Positions 9,002 through 18,351 are shown, counted from the first letter of the stretch. The stretch is 64,000 nt of DNA from Methanosarcina barkeri MS (GCF_000970025.1 NZ_CP009528.1:1103168-1167167), one strand, 5' to 3'. Numbers and translations: made by a program. The notes: generated by a model from the letters alone, not told the origin.

Positions 9002-9493
9002 TCAAGATGATACTGGTAGCCTTTGAATCGTTTCAGGTTCATGAAGGATGACCCCATCTTCTTTATAAGTTTTCAGTACAAAGTGGGTTGAAGTGCTCTG
9101 TACCTGATCAAGGGTTGCAATTTTCTCTGCTACGAAAAAAGCCACGTCCTTCATCGATTTTCCCCGGACAGTAAGGGATATGTCATAATTTCCAGATAGG
9201 AGCCTGACTGACCTGACTTCCGGAAACTTGTAGATTCTTTCTGCAATTGCCTGATAGCCCTGATTGCGCTCGAGAGTAACCTTCAGCTCAATAACGGCAT
9301 AAACATAGTTCTCCCCGACCAGATCCCAATCAACTATGGTTTTGTAGTGCCGGATAACTCCGGTGTCTTTAAGTTTTGTAATTGCCTGGGAAACCTCCTC
9401 TGCAGACATATCTGTAAGGGATGCTATTTCCTCTGGACTCGTTCGTGCATCATTCTCAAGAATTTCCAGTATATGTCGAATCTTTTCATTCAT
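9002..9493 (-). CDS. Lrp/AsnC family transcriptional regulator
   Basis: A 163-residue Lrp-type protein. The N-terminal winged helix (MNEKIRHILEILENDARTS, then TSPEEIASLTDMSAEEVSQA) is followed by the ligand-binding RAM/ACT-like domain with YAVIELKV and VRSVRLLSGNYDISLTVRG. I chose ATG 9493 over the upstream start at 9529 because it follows GGTGACC and begins exactly where Lrp homology begins. It is upstream of an aminotransferase that it may control. A dyad and TATA element upstream suggest autoregulation. Confidence 0.9.
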   Translation of the reverse strand: MNEKIRHILEILENDARTSPEEIASLTDMSAEEVSQAITKLKDTGVIRHYKTIVDWDLVGENYVYAVIELKVTLERNQGYQAIAERIYKFPEVRSVRLLSGNYDISLTVRGKSMKDVAFFVAEKIATLDQVQSTSTHFVLKTYKEDGVILHEPETIQRLPVSS

Positions 9494-9524
9494 GTTGGTC
9501 ACCGGCACAAAGTTAAGGGAACTT

Positions 9525-9541
9525 GACAAACAATTTTTGTC
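9525..9541. promoter_or_regulatory. Dyad GACAAA-N5-TTTGTC in the Lrp gene promoter
   Basis: A perfect 6-bp inverted repeat lies 31 bp upstream of the chosen regulator start. On the minus strand an AT-rich TATA-like AAAATATAATTTA lies just upstream (about 9550-9562), so the dyad falls near the transcription start, a usual position for an autoregulatory operator. Function is inferred. Confidence 0.45.
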
Positions 9542-9563
9542 TCGGGGATAAATTATATTTTAT

Positions 9564-9941
9564 TTATTCAATTAATACAGCATTTACAACTCCGTCTTGC
9601 CCTGGTCTGCTTGTAACTTTAGCGGTTCCAAGAGGAGTCCTTATTACTGAGCCTTTCGTCAGAATGTTACGCCTGATGTAGTGCTTGTTTGCAGCGTTGT
9701 CGAGAACTGTTTCAATGGGAGCAGAAGTGGTTTTTCCATCTTTAGGATTGGTTATGTTTGCAATATCACACTGAAGAAGTCTTACCTTCCTGTTGCCTCC
9801 CATAGTGTGAACGTTTTTCCTCTTTATTTCACTTATACGGGTTTCTGCAGACTCGCGGCCCATTTCAAACTTGCGCTTTCCGCGGGCAGCAATAACTTTC
9901 CCACCGGTCACTTTTCTTCTGGAGCTACCTTGCCATCTCAT
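9564..9941 (-). CDS. rps8e: Small ribosomal subunit protein S8e
   Basis: At 125 residues this is the archaeal S8e length. The N-terminus [15 protein letters not shown], the central [20 protein letters not shown] and the C-terminal [20 protein letters not shown] are characteristic of the S8e family. It is a structural protein of the archaeal and eukaryotic 30S/40S subunit. The gene stands alone on the minus strand, with the Lrp promoter just past its 3' end. Confidence 0.97.
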   Translation of the reverse strand: MRWQGSSRRKVTGGKVIAARGKRKFEMGRESAETRISEIKRKNVHTMGGNRKVRLLQCDIANITNPKDGKTTSAPIETVLDNAANKHYIRRNILTKGSVIRTPLGTAKVTSRPGQDGVVNAVLIE

Positions 9942-10085
9942 ATTAAAACCTCATCGTGTATTGAAATTATAATCAATGCTTATCTTTAATGATTATTTAT
10001 GTATTTTACTATTGTAATTCTGTACTTTCCGATTGTAAATATACTGTAATCCTGATTATCCTGGCCTGGTGATCGTGTCAGGGTA

Positions 10086-10106
10086 AGCATAATTATCGCT
10101 TATGCT
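10086..10106. promoter_or_regulatory. Perfect 7-bp-arm dyad AGCATAA-N7-TTATGCT
   Basis: An inverted repeat about 145 bp upstream of the S8e start in otherwise featureless AT-rich DNA. It could be an operator or a small hairpin; no function can be assigned. Confidence 0.3.
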
Positions 10107-10342
10107 CTGATTATATATTAATTTATTAGCAGGAGTGCCTAATTAGCATATTTGCTATGGACTAATCAATACAAATAGAATCGTATAAGAACTTTACGAT
10201 CAGGCAGCTGGAATAAAACTCAATTTTACATTCTGCCTGTATCTGTAAAAGGAGATTAGATTAAAGAGAGTTGTAAATAAAAATCTGACAGTAAGTTCAC
10301 AAGTGGAGGTGAAGAAAAAAGGCATATGCTAAAAATTATATA

Positions 10343-10452
10343 AATCTAAAGTGAATGAATCTAAAGTGAATGAATCTAAAGTGAATGAATCTAAAGTGAA
10401 TGAATCTAAAGTGAATGAATCTAAAGTGAATGAATCTAAAGTGAATGAATCT
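10343..10452. repeat. 15-bp tandem array, 7 perfect copies plus a partial
   Basis: The unit is AATCTAAAGTGAATG. It lies about 100 bp upstream of the small gene at 10547, close to where its promoter would be expected, so copy-number change could alter promoter spacing. Confidence 0.95.
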
Positions 10453-10546
10453 GTTACAGTTAAAGTTGAAATATTAATTTCCAATTTAAATTCTTAACTG
10501 AAAAAAGGATCCGACGTTTCAGGAGAAATAACGAGGAGAGATAACA

Positions 10547-10873
10547 ATGGTTACAGAGATTTCATTGAATACAATATGTGGACATAAGACAAAGATAATT
10601 GCCACTAAAGAGGGAAAGAGCACACATATACATATTAAGTCCACATGCAAAAAACTTCGAAAGTGGGGTACACATTTTGATATGGAACTGAAAGACCTTA
10701 TGGGAGGTCCCGAAAACATTCTTAGCCAGAAATCGGCTGAAGCGCCCCTTACACCTACCTGTCTTGTCCCGGCAGCAGTAATGAACGCTTGCTGGCTCGA
10801 AAATGGCATGATTTCGAAGAATCTCGCTCGAGACATGGGAAAGATGGAGATTATTTTTGATAAATTGGAATGA
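10547..10873 (+). CDS. Small cysteine-containing hypothetical protein, 108 aa
   Basis: I do not recognise it firmly. It begins at ATG 10547 with a strong AGGAGAG ribosome site. The protein is soluble, with cysteines at about residues 11, 33, 72 and 82 (ICGHKTKI, KSTCKKL, PTCLVP, NACWLE). The PTCLVPAAVMNACWLENGMI segment recalls a compact metal- or cluster-binding protein, but the spacing matches no motif I can name. Proper ribosome site and codon use support a real gene. Confidence 0.7.
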   Translation: MVTEISLNTICGHKTKIIATKEGKSTHIHIKSTCKKLRKWGTHFDMELKDLMGGPENILSQKSAEAPLTPTCLVPAAVMNACWLENGMISKNLARDMGKMEIIFDKLE

Positions 10874-11220
10874 ATTTTCAGTACTCTATACAACCCCTAT
10901 AGTTCTTTTGGGAAGATCTTCAGTACTGGAAAAAAACTACCGAAAAAGGTAGTACTGTGAGATGTCACCTGTATACATATAAACTCGGGAATACTTATAT
11001 CGAATCTTATCATGTACTATTTGTCTGTAACTGACAAGAATTTGCCCGTAACTGATAAGATAACTCTTAAACTTTTAGGAATCTTTTGATCAAAACTTGT
11101 CATGTCTTATTTGCCCAGAACTAGGCAACTAGACAAACAACTTTTGAATATACTTATGAAATACTAAAACAGTATTACTATCTTAGGAGTAACAAAAGTT
11201 TCAAAACCCGAGTTGAGAAC
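10874..11220. other. Long leader region of the DUF169 gene
   Basis: It holds three related dyads (listed separately), then a TATA-like AATATACTTATG (about 11147-11158) and AGGAG near 11187. The AGGAG is about 30 bases before the ATG, too far to serve as its ribosome site, so translation initiation may use TTGAG just before the start. Confidence 0.45.
11021..11128. promoter_or_regulatory. Three related inverted-repeat sites upstream of the DUF169 gene
   Basis: The sites are TTGTCTGTAACTGACAA (11021-11037), TTGCCCGTAACTGATAA (11042-11058) and TTGCCCAGAACTAGGCAA (11111-11128). All share TTGYCYRKAACT followed by a complementary arm. The first two start 21 bp apart, two helical turns, as expected for cooperative dimers. 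They lie upstream of the likely TATA box. The regulator is unknown. Confidence 0.5.
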
Positions 11221-11910
11221 ATGGATGTAAAAGAGATCAATAAATATGGACAAGAACTTGTAGACTGTCTGAAACTGAAGACTTCTCCTGTTGCAGTAAA
11301 GCTGATCCCGAAAGGAGGAGAAATTCCTGAAGGAATGAAAGAAGTAGATGAAGCTATGAGGCACTGTCAGCTGGTTGACAGAGTGAGAAGAACAGGTGAG
11401 GAGTTCTATACCCTTATCGATGACCAGATGTGTAAAGGTGGCGCTGGTGCAATGGGCCTTGGCGAAATGCCTCCAAAGGTCGCAAGTGGAGAATTTTATT
11501 TTAATAAACTCAAACAGTTCAGCACCCAGGGCGCTGCAAGGCGTACCCTTGAAAGAGTTCCCAAGCTTCCGCCGCACTCAACTGAGGCTATCCTGTACTC
11601 TCCTCTGGAAAAAGCCACATTTATTCCAGATGTTGTTGTTGTTATCGGTAATCCTAAACAAATAATGCTACTTACACAGGCTGCAATGTACAAAACAGGA
11701 GGCAGGGTTGAAGCGAGTTTTGCAGGAAAGCAGAGCCTGTGCTCCGACGGGGTTGTGAATGTATACAAAGAAGGCAAAATCGGAGTCACAGTCGGTTGCA
11801 GTGGCAGCAGGACATATACCAAAATCTCAGAGGAAGAAATGATTATGGGAATTCCTGTCGAACTTCTGGCTGATGTAGCCACTGGTCTCAAGGAAATTTG
11901 CCCTAAGTAA
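11221..11910 (+). CDS. DUF169 family protein
   Basis: A 229-residue protein matching the DUF169 family. The N-terminus resembles the family's LKTSPVAVKLIP motif (Lxxx PVAVKxxx), then a Cys-containing MRHCQLVDRVRR, DQMCKGGAGAMGLGEMP near residue 63, PDVVVVIGNPKQIMLL near 138 and CSGSRTYTKISEEEM near 187. DUF169 proteins are common in methanogens and anaerobes with no settled function; several conserved cysteines suggest metal or cofactor binding. The three dyads upstream imply specific regulation. Confidence 0.85.
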   Translation: MDVKEINKYGQELVDCLKLKTSPVAVKLIPKGGEIPEGMKEVDEAMRHCQLVDRVRRTGEEFYTLIDDQMCKGGAGAMGLGEMPPKVASGEFYFNKLKQFSTQGAARRTLERVPKLPPHSTEAILYSPLEKATFIPDVVVVIGNPKQIMLLTQAAMYKTGGRVEASFAGKQSLCSDGVVNVYKEGKIGVTVGCSGSRTYTKISEEEMIMGIPVELLADVATGLKEICPK

Positions 11911-12167
11911 ATCCGGAAAACGAATCTGTTTTAAATAAAAATTTCTTCATTTTCAAGCCCTTTCAAGATGTTTCCAAAAAAATCATTTCCAACAAAATCA
12001 TGAAAGGGTTTGTCGATGAAAGGGTTTATCAAATACGCAGGTAAAAACTTTTGGATATGTCTCACCCAAAAATTAGTTCTCTTGAGTGAAGCGTAGCGAA
12101 AAGGATAACGGACACCTGAAACTCTATTAGGTTAGCGAAACTCGGGTTGTGGAAAAGGATAAGTTCT

Positions 12168-12719
12168 TTAAATGCTAGTGCCAAAAGCTTGCGCTTTATC
12201 TAGCCAATCTCCTTGTAAAATATCTCCTTTTGCTGATACGCTGGTGGCTATTAAGATACCCCTGTCTTCCCATTTCATATAATCTGCCGTATATTTGTAA
12301 GTGTCTATGGCACCGCTGAAAAATCGTTCGTCATCGCACGCTCCACACATAATTAAAGCAGATTCTTTTACTATGAGGGATTTTTTACGGCTATCCACAC
12401 AGTAGGCACAGAACCTGTCAATTACAGCCTTTAACTGTGCAGAAATCCCAAAGAAATATAACGGGGAAACCAGTACAAGCATATCTGCACTCTCAATTAG
12501 TGGTTCAATTTCTTTCATATCATCACATTGAACGCAGGTTCCATCTTTTGTCCAACACATAATACAGGCCTTACATCCACTAACATTGAGTTTTGCCGTT
12601 TTGATTTTATTTACGGTATGCCCCTTTTCCTGTGCTCCTTTCATAAAGGCATCTGCCAGCATGTCACTATTTCCGTTATTCCGTGGACTACCAGTAAGTA
12701 TCAGTATATTTTTATTCAT
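12168..12719 (-). CDS. Iron-sulfur flavoprotein / NADPH-dependent FMN reductase family
   Basis: A 183-residue flavodoxin-like protein. The N-terminal ILTGSPRNNGNSDML is the FMN phosphate loop. CKACIMCWTKDGTC near residue 50 gives a CX2CX2CX6C pattern, the compact Fe-S ligand motif of Methanosarcina iron-sulfur flavoprotein (Isf). VSPLYFFGISAQLKAVIDR near 85 is the flavin-binding region. Isf-type proteins transfer electrons from ferredoxin or reduce oxygen or peroxide; the specific role here is not visible. The gene is monocistronic. Confidence 0.85.
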   Translation of the reverse strand: MNKNILILTGSPRNNGNSDMLADAFMKGAQEKGHTVNKIKTAKLNVSGCKACIMCWTKDGTCVQCDDMKEIEPLIESADMLVLVSPLYFFGISAQLKAVIDRFCAYCVDSRKKSLIVKESALIMCGACDDERFFSGAIDTYKYTADYMKWEDRGILIATSVSAKGDILQGDWLDKAQAFGTSI

Positions 12720-13192
12720 AATGCAACATCTCTCTAAAATTATTTTTATATCTCTTCTAACTTTTATCTATTTCTATAATCTTACATTTCACCCTACATG
12801 GATTGCCAACAGCTATTTCATTGGCCACCTTTGATACTGTAATTGTTATCTATTCAATCAGTCGAAGATAACACTTCAGGCTTTCTAATCATAACGGAAA
12901 GTAGCCGTTCCTTATGATCTTCATATTTCCGATTCAATTATATTCAATAATTATAAGCAAATATTGCTAAAAATATAGAAGAGTTTTGAAACTTCCCTGA
13001 AACTACCCTCTTGAGCGTAACTGTTGTGCCGCAATCGTTACGCTGGTTGATCATGACGTTACGTGACCTTAGAATAACTTTGAGTAACTCAAGCCCGCTT
13101 GAGCAAAAGACGTTAGCATAACGGGCACCGTCCTCCATATACGGGACCCAGACGGGAATCAATTATATACTAAAAGAGAAAAGAGAAGAAAA
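12720..13192. other. Divergent intergenic region between the flavoprotein and nob1
   Basis: This is AT-rich DNA at the left, and at 13000-13150 a more GC-balanced patch with several GTTACG words (GTTACGCTGG, GACGTTACGTGAC). A short minus-strand frame here looks non-coding. CTCTTGAGCG near 13010 also recurs at about 12081 and 36000. Nothing assignable was found. Confidence 0.35.
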
Positions 13193-13693
13193 ATGACCTA
13201 TTACATAGCAGACTCAGCTGTTTTTATAATGGGAAACTGTGACTTGGACAGTTCCCTTATAATTACCGTTCCTTCGGTTGCGGAAGAATTGAAAAGTAGG
13301 GACTCCGCACTTCGTTTTGATCTTGCAAAAGAAGGAGGGTTACGTGTGGAATGGCCAGAGCCTGAAATGGTAACAGAAGTTCGAAAAATGGCTGAGCACA
13401 CGCGGGACTCCGAAGAGCTCTCAAAAACGGACCTTGAAATCCTCGCAAAAGCTCTTGAATATAAAGATAGGGGCATATTGCTTACGGATGATTATGCAGT
13501 CCAGAACGTTGCTGTGCAGCTTGGAATTCAGGTTAAACCCATTGCCCAGAAAAAAATAAAGGATATTATTATCTGGCAAAAGCAGTGTATAGGCTGTAAA
13601 AAAACTTTTGACAAAGGGGATGTCTGCCCTATCTGTGGTTCCCCCCTTAAGAAAAAAAGGAAAAAAAGTAGAAAAGAAAAGAGTTACTCTTAA
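13193..13693 (+). CDS. nob1: rRNA maturation endonuclease Nob1 (PIN domain plus zinc ribbon)
   Basis: A 166-residue protein with an N-terminal PIN domain: the first acidic residue is in YYIADSAVF, an acidic pair in SKTDLEILAKAL near residue 83, and LLTDDYAVQNVA near 100. A zinc ribbon CIGCKKTF...CPICGSPL follows near residues 127-147, then a Lys/Arg-rich tail. This order is that of archaeal Nob1, which cleaves the 3' end of 16S rRNA. GAGAAGA precedes the ATG. It acts on pre-30S subunits in the cytoplasm. Confidence 0.92.
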   Translation: MTYYIADSAVFIMGNCDLDSSLIITVPSVAEELKSRDSALRFDLAKEGGLRVEWPEPEMVTEVRKMAEHTRDSEELSKTDLEILAKALEYKDRGILLTDDYAVQNVAVQLGIQVKPIAQKKIKDIIIWQKQCIGCKKTFDKGDVCPICGSPLKKKRKKSRKEKSYS

Positions 13694-13880
13694 GCTAAAG
13701 AAAAAGATATAATGCTTGATAATGTAATAATGTCTTTAATTGAGAGAATGTACATTTGAATATAGTTTTCCAGGCAGTATTCGAGGCAAACGTTGTTAAT
13801 AAGTTGTAAAATGTGCCGAAAAAGTGCCGATAAAGTGCCAAAAAATACAGCCAGATAAAAATTCAGGTGGGAATGGAGGC

Positions 13881-14495
13881 ATGAAGAACATAGAAGATTT
13901 AATCCAGAAAGCTGTGGAATTGCAAAGTAACGGGCTTGTAACCGGCCAGATTGCCGACGAACTCAATGTTTCAAGGGAAACGGTTACCTGGCTTTTAACC
14001 CGTTCGAAAAAAGAAGTAGCAGCCCCTGCTCCGAAGGATATTTCCGTAAACTGGAGCAATATCGGAAAAAGTGCTACACGGCTCCACTACATCTCACTTG
14101 CGCTTTGCGACATGGTGCTTGAGACTCTGGAAAAAACAAACGCCGAAGTCGACGTTGTTGTCGGTGTCGCTGCAAGCGGCATTCCCCTAGCAAGCATGAT
14201 GGCAAATGAACTGGGAGCTGATTTTGCCCTGTATCATTCCCGTAAAGGACAAGATGTAGTCCAGCCAGGTCAGAAAGGAACAATAAGTAGAAACTTCGGA
14301 GGCGTTGCCGGCAAGAACTGTGTGATCGTAGACGATGTTATTACCACAGGTTCCACAACTATGGAAGTCATTGAGCAGCTTCGGGAAATGGGCGCAAAAC
14401 CAAGAGCTGTAGCAGTTCTCGTAGATAAAAAAGGCGCAGATATGATTGCTAATGTCCCAATCCGGTCTCTTGTAAGGATTGTACGCCTGGACTAA
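13881..14495 (+). CDS. gfcR: PyrE-like / GfcR-type transcriptional regulator (HTH plus phosphoribosyltransferase domain)
   Basis: A 204-residue protein from ATG 13881, chosen over 13824 because GGTGGG and GGAGG precede it and homology begins there. The N-terminal helix-turn-helix is [20 protein letters not shown] (about residues 20-40). It is fused to a phosphoribosyltransferase domain with the PRPP loop [14 protein letters not shown] near residue 150. Archaeal proteins of this layout were named orotate phosphoribosyltransferase-like; in haloarchaea GfcR regulates sugar catabolism. The ligand here is unknown, probably a phosphoribosyl or nucleotide metabolite. Confidence 0.85.
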   Translation: MKNIEDLIQKAVELQSNGLVTGQIADELNVSRETVTWLLTRSKKEVAAPAPKDISVNWSNIGKSATRLHYISLALCDMVLETLEKTNAEVDVVVGVAASGIPLASMMANELGADFALYHSRKGQDVVQPGQKGTISRNFGGVAGKNCVIVDDVITTGSTTMEVIEQLREMGAKPRAVAVLVDKKGADMIANVPIRSLVRIVRLD

Positions 14496-14813
14496 AACAA
14501 AGCAAGGATAAACTGTTAATAACTCTTTTGTATGGGAGCCTTTCCAAGTGAAAGGTTTCCCAGAACTTGCAGTATTTTTTATAATTAGTGTTTAATTAAG
14601 ATTGTCTTTATTATTTTATGAAAAATAGTCTGCGGAGTAATTTTTAAATATATTTTGTATAAAAATTAAAACTCTTGTGAAGACATGTTTTAAGATTATA
14701 ACTTTTTGAGAACTCAATATCTTAAAAACTTTATATCTTAAATAGACTATTAAAAAATAGAATCTTTCTATCCAGAATAGAAGCAAAGGAAGGAAAGAGG
14801 CTATTTAAGCCCT
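14496..14813. other. Convergent intergenic region
   Basis: AT-rich DNA between converging genes. GGGAGCCTTTCCAAGTGAAAGGTTTCCC at 14534-14561 forms a GGGA(g)CCTTTC / GAAAGG(t)TTCCC hairpin followed by AT-rich sequence. It is a candidate terminator for the gfcR-like gene. No gene is seen. Confidence 0.5.
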
Positions 14814-16946
14814 TTAATATTCGACCTCTGCAGATCCGATTTTCTCGGCAAGCCTTGATAGTACTTCGGTCCTCATCCCTTCTACAAACTTAATGCTGCC
14901 AACGACAAGATGTCCTCCTCCGCTGACGCCTGCACCTTTTATTTCTTCCCGCAGTTCTCTGACGATTTTCGGAATATTCATGAGCACACCCTTTGAGCGG
15001 ATAACCGCAAAATCAGGGCCGTATCCAATGGTTACCACGGGTTTATCCGGATATTTTTTGGTAAGCACGTCATGAACTTCTCCTGAGGTCTTTCCTGGTG
15101 GCGGGAAGGTGAATTTATGGGCGTAGTTTTCAACGTCTATCACGTTCATGATGGTTCCATTTGCCAGGTTTTGAGACTTGACATTAAAGAGGCAGGTCTC
15201 AAGCTGGTCCTGGATCATGGTATTTGCCTGTTCGCACAGCAGGGAAACAAGGTTTTTATGGGTTTCATGATCCCCAAGGTCCAGAATATCGTCGATAAGG
15301 CCTTTTCCACTGCTGAATTTCAGCCAGAACTGCTCATAATCCAGAGCTAGAGCCATTTCCTTCAACTCTTCAAGGGTGTAACGGTCCGAGACAAGAGAAA
15401 TATATCTTTCAGCTTCCGGAGCTTCTGAACGGTCTCCTACTGCTGAAACCGCTGGGAGATGTTTTATTGTATCGCTAATATTGGGATTGATCATACGAGC
15501 GACTTCAGCACAGAGCATTCCGGCAGTAACTCCGAAATCCCCTCCTACATGCGCAGGATTTACATGCCCTATCAGGTACTGGTCAACAATATCATCCGGA
15601 TGGTGATGGTCAATAACAAGCATGTCGATTCCATATACTTTGGCCTGCCGCATTGAAGGTACGTCTTCTTCGGTTGATCCGTTGTCTACGAGAATTATAA
15701 GCGGCATTTTCTGCCCGTGCCTGGAAAGGTCTTCAAGCGCATACGAAATGTCCCTCGTAACATCGGCAAGTTCATAAAAAGGAGCTTTAGACGGGGCACG
15801 CTTGTAGAAGTAATATTCCGCATCCATTCCCCCGATTTCCGTAATCAAGGGCAGGATAGCCCTTTCAATTGCAATTGCCGAGGTAATACCATCAGCATCG
15901 GCATGATGCCTTAGAATAATCGGGGTTGAATGGAGAATAGCTTTTTTGATTTCTTTTGCAACATGGAGCATCCTGGGTTTAAGTTTCTCCATAATTTCGC
16001 TTTTGACAAGGAAAGGAATATCCGCAGGAGTTGCTTTTTCGTCAATTACTCTCTCAACTCTGCCCTTGACAACTGCTTCCTTCTCTCCTGTCAGCAATTT
16101 CATGCTCATGACCTCGATCTGGATCTGGTCATCTCGCAGAGTCACTTCTCCGGTAATGGAAACAATCATTCCTACATCAATATGCGGATAGGACCTTTTT
16201 CCTGCACTCTCAAAGGCTGCACAGGGCACAAAGCCTCCCTCATCACTAATTGTGAAAATCGTGGGACCACTGGTCTGCTTTACCTGAATTACTTCTCCTT
16301 CTATTCTTAGGAGCCTGCCCTTCATACTTGGGTCGATTTCGGCTGAATTCTTGAGTGGAAGCTCCTTTTCAACCTCGACGGTTTCGTATTTTTTAATGGT
16401 TTTTGGTATCAGATCCAGCTTTCCTCCGGCTTTGATGCTTTTTACCAGAACAATCACGGAATCCCCGACTTCAGGAGGAACAACGATATTGCTAGAGTGC
16501 ATAAGTCCTCTTACATGAGGGTTAAGGTCGACAAAGGCCCCAAAAGAAGCTTTACTGCTCACTACTCCGTGGTAAAGTTTTCCTGCTTCCACGTCTTTAA
16601 GGTCGCAGGACTCATCAAGGGCATAAACATACTGAGAATTGGCACAGGATTCGCATACTTCTTGATTGGGGTCCTGGGGTTTCTCAATACGTGCTCCACA
16701 AATCTTGCATGTGTATATCTTCCCAAGACCATTACAGGTTTTACAGGGAGTTGTTACTTCAATACTTCCAGTACCTTTACATTTCCCACATTCAGCACCA
16801 TTTTTTAAAATGCTGTCAAGATTTTTTTCTGACATTTTCATGAAATCAATTGATTTTGATTTACCTTTGCCCTTACACTGAGGGCAGATTTCAGTTGAAA
16901 CAACTTTATAGCCACGCCCGTGGCAGTCTGGACATTCTTTAATCAT
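14814..16946 (-). CDS. DHH-family RecJ-like phosphoesterase with DnaJ-type zinc finger, S1 and OB domains
   Basis: A 710-residue protein starting at ATG 16946 (an upstream TTG at 16961 is less likely). The first ~105 residues hold CxxCxGxG repeats like the DnaJ zinc-finger (CPDCHGRG, CPQCKGKG, CGKCKGTG, CKTCNGLG) plus further CxxC pairs. An S1 RNA-binding domain follows (GVVSSKASFGAFVDLNPHV), then an OB-fold region. The C-terminal half is a DHH nuclease: HHADADGITSAIAIE, LVDNGSTEED, VIDHHHPDDI and GGGHLVVGSI. Archaeal RecJ-like proteins of this architecture are exonucleases, some binding GINS. Substrate preference is not visible. Confidence 0.87.
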   Translation of the reverse strand: MIKECPDCHGRGYKVVSTEICPQCKGKGKSKSIDFMKMSEKNLDSILKNGAECGKCKGTGSIEVTTPCKTCNGLGKIYTCKICGARIEKPQDPNQEVCESCANSQYVYALDESCDLKDVEAGKLYHGVVSSKASFGAFVDLNPHVRGLMHSSNIVVPPEVGDSVIVLVKSIKAGGKLDLIPKTIKKYETVEVEKELPLKNSAEIDPSMKGRLLRIEGEVIQVKQTSGPTIFTISDEGGFVPCAAFESAGKRSYPHIDVGMIVSITGEVTLRDDQIQIEVMSMKLLTGEKEAVVKGRVERVIDEKATPADIPFLVKSEIMEKLKPRMLHVAKEIKKAILHSTPIILRHHADADGITSAIAIERAILPLITEIGGMDAEYYFYKRAPSKAPFYELADVTRDISYALEDLSRHGQKMPLIILVDNGSTEEDVPSMRQAKVYGIDMLVIDHHHPDDIVDQYLIGHVNPAHVGGDFGVTAGMLCAEVARMINPNISDTIKHLPAVSAVGDRSEAPEAERYISLVSDRYTLEELKEMALALDYEQFWLKFSSGKGLIDDILDLGDHETHKNLVSLLCEQANTMIQDQLETCLFNVKSQNLANGTIMNVIDVENYAHKFTFPPPGKTSGEVHDVLTKKYPDKPVVTIGYGPDFAVIRSKGVLMNIPKIVRELREEIKGAGVSGGGHLVVGSIKFVEGMRTEVLSRLAEKIGSAEVEY

Positions 16947-17513
16947 TAATATCAACACCAATGGTTCTTCCGAACCTGCGTTTTCTTGACCTACTGTTTG
17001 TGGCTCAGAATACGTTTCTAAACCTGACAGTGTTTCTCGTTCTTATTGTCAGCTTTTAAGTACACTGATCAAACTTTGTGGCCGTATCAGGGCCAAAAAT
17101 CAATATCATTCTGTTTCTTTTTCTCTGTTTACTCACTTTTCCATGTTTTATATTTTCGATGTTCCAAATATAAGTGTTTTCAGAGACAACTATTTATCAG
17201 AATGAGTCTCTCGCAGTTTCTTCATAGTTTCATCCAATCAGGCATCTGCATTTTTGACATTTATTTCCTTCTCCGATATCGTCAAAATCTGAAAAGTGAA
17301 TTCAATTGAGAATCTGGAGAAGGAAGTAATAATAAATAATAATACAATAATAATAATATAACTTTTCAGATGGTTGTAGAATGCAGGGTGCAAAATTTTT
17401 GAATGATTAATACTTATTTTATAGAAAGTTTATTATTGATTCTCTGTATAAAGAATACTTAGTTATTATTATGTCTAATCTAAATATTAATGGAATGAGA
17501 GGTCACAAAAATT
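16947..17513. other. Divergent promoter region, recJ-like and stomatin genes
   Basis: About 570 bp of AT-rich DNA separating divergent genes. A short AATAATAAT run lies at 17330-17360. Promoter elements for both directions are expected; GAGAGGTCAC precedes the stomatin ATG. No further gene is supported. Confidence 0.4.
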
Positions 17514-18308
17514 ATGAGCATCTTTACCAGTCAAATCTACATTCCTGTATTATTAGTTGTAATATTAATACTCTCACAATCAATAAAAATGGTTAACGAA
17601 TATGAGAGAGTAGTTATTTTCAGGTTGGGACGCCTCAGTGGTGTAAAAGGTCCAGGAATTTTTCTGATTATCCCAATTGTCGATAGAGCTTTAAAAATAG
17701 ATCTAAGAGTTGTTGCGATCGATGTACCCAAGCAGGCCGTAATTACTAGGGATAATGTCACGGTTGAAGTGGATGCGGTTGTTTATTACAAGGTCATAGA
17801 ACCTGGAGCTGCCATAACTCAGGTTGAAAATTACATGTTTGCAACTTCTACCCTTTCACAGACTACTCTAAGAGACGTTATGGGCCAGATGGAACTTGAT
17901 GAGCTGCTTTCGGAAAGAGAAAATATTAATAAGCAAATTCAAGAGCTTCTGGACAAGTATACCGATCCCTGGGGTATCAAGGTTACAGGAGTCACAATTA
18001 GAGACGTCTCCCTGCCTGATACAATGAAGAGAGCAATTGCCAAACAGGCTGAAGCCGAAAGAGAAAAGCGTGCCAGGATTATCCTTGCGGAAGGAGAATC
18101 TCAGGCTGCGCAGAAAATGAGAGAAGCTGCAACTTCCTATGAAGGAGTACCGGCAGCAATTAAATTGAGAGAACTGCAAACTTTAGCCGAGATTTCCAGG
18201 GAAAAGAACCTCATAGTAGTTACTCAGTCCCAGGCTTTTGAAACCGGAAATATAGCGGCTTTATCTACATCTATTGCGGAAAGAAAAGAGCAGCAAAGGC
18301 AAGAATAA
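17514..18308 (+). CDS. Stomatin/prohibitin (SPFH) family membrane protein
   Basis: A 264-residue slipin. One N-terminal membrane segment (residues 8-25) precedes an SPFH domain with VNEYERVVIFRLGRLSGVKG and VPKQAVITRDNVTVEVDAVV. A long helical region AIAKQAEAEREKRARIILAE then supports oligomer rings. Its partner NfeD protease follows 43 bp downstream, the conserved archaeal p-stomatin/STOPP operon. In Pyrococcus the protease cleaves the stomatin C-terminus. Role: membrane-domain organisation or quality control. Confidence 0.93.
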   Translation: MSIFTSQIYIPVLLVVILILSQSIKMVNEYERVVIFRLGRLSGVKGPGIFLIIPIVDRALKIDLRVVAIDVPKQAVITRDNVTVEVDAVVYYKVIEPGAAITQVENYMFATSTLSQTTLRDVMGQMELDELLSERENINKQIQELLDKYTDPWGIKVTGVTIRDVSLPDTMKRAIAKQAEAEREKRARIILAEGESQAAQKMREAATSYEGVPAAIKLRELQTLAEISREKNLIVVTQSQAFETGNIAALSTSIAERKEQQRQE

Positions 18309-18351
18309 GCATAAAAAGGATTACAACAGCAAAAAGAACTGAAGGAAATGG

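Larger units (their letters stand above)
9942..10546. other. Intergenic region upstream of S8e and a divergent small gene
   Basis: It contains promoter-like AT-rich DNA for S8e on its left and a 15-bp tandem array on its right (listed separately). A perfect dyad AGCATAA-N7-TTATGCT lies at 10086-10106. No additional gene is supported. Confidence 0.5.

Noticed and set aside
12944-13162. 72-aa minus-strand frame
   Set aside because: No ribosome site, no recognisable domain, and it covers the likely nob1 promoter.
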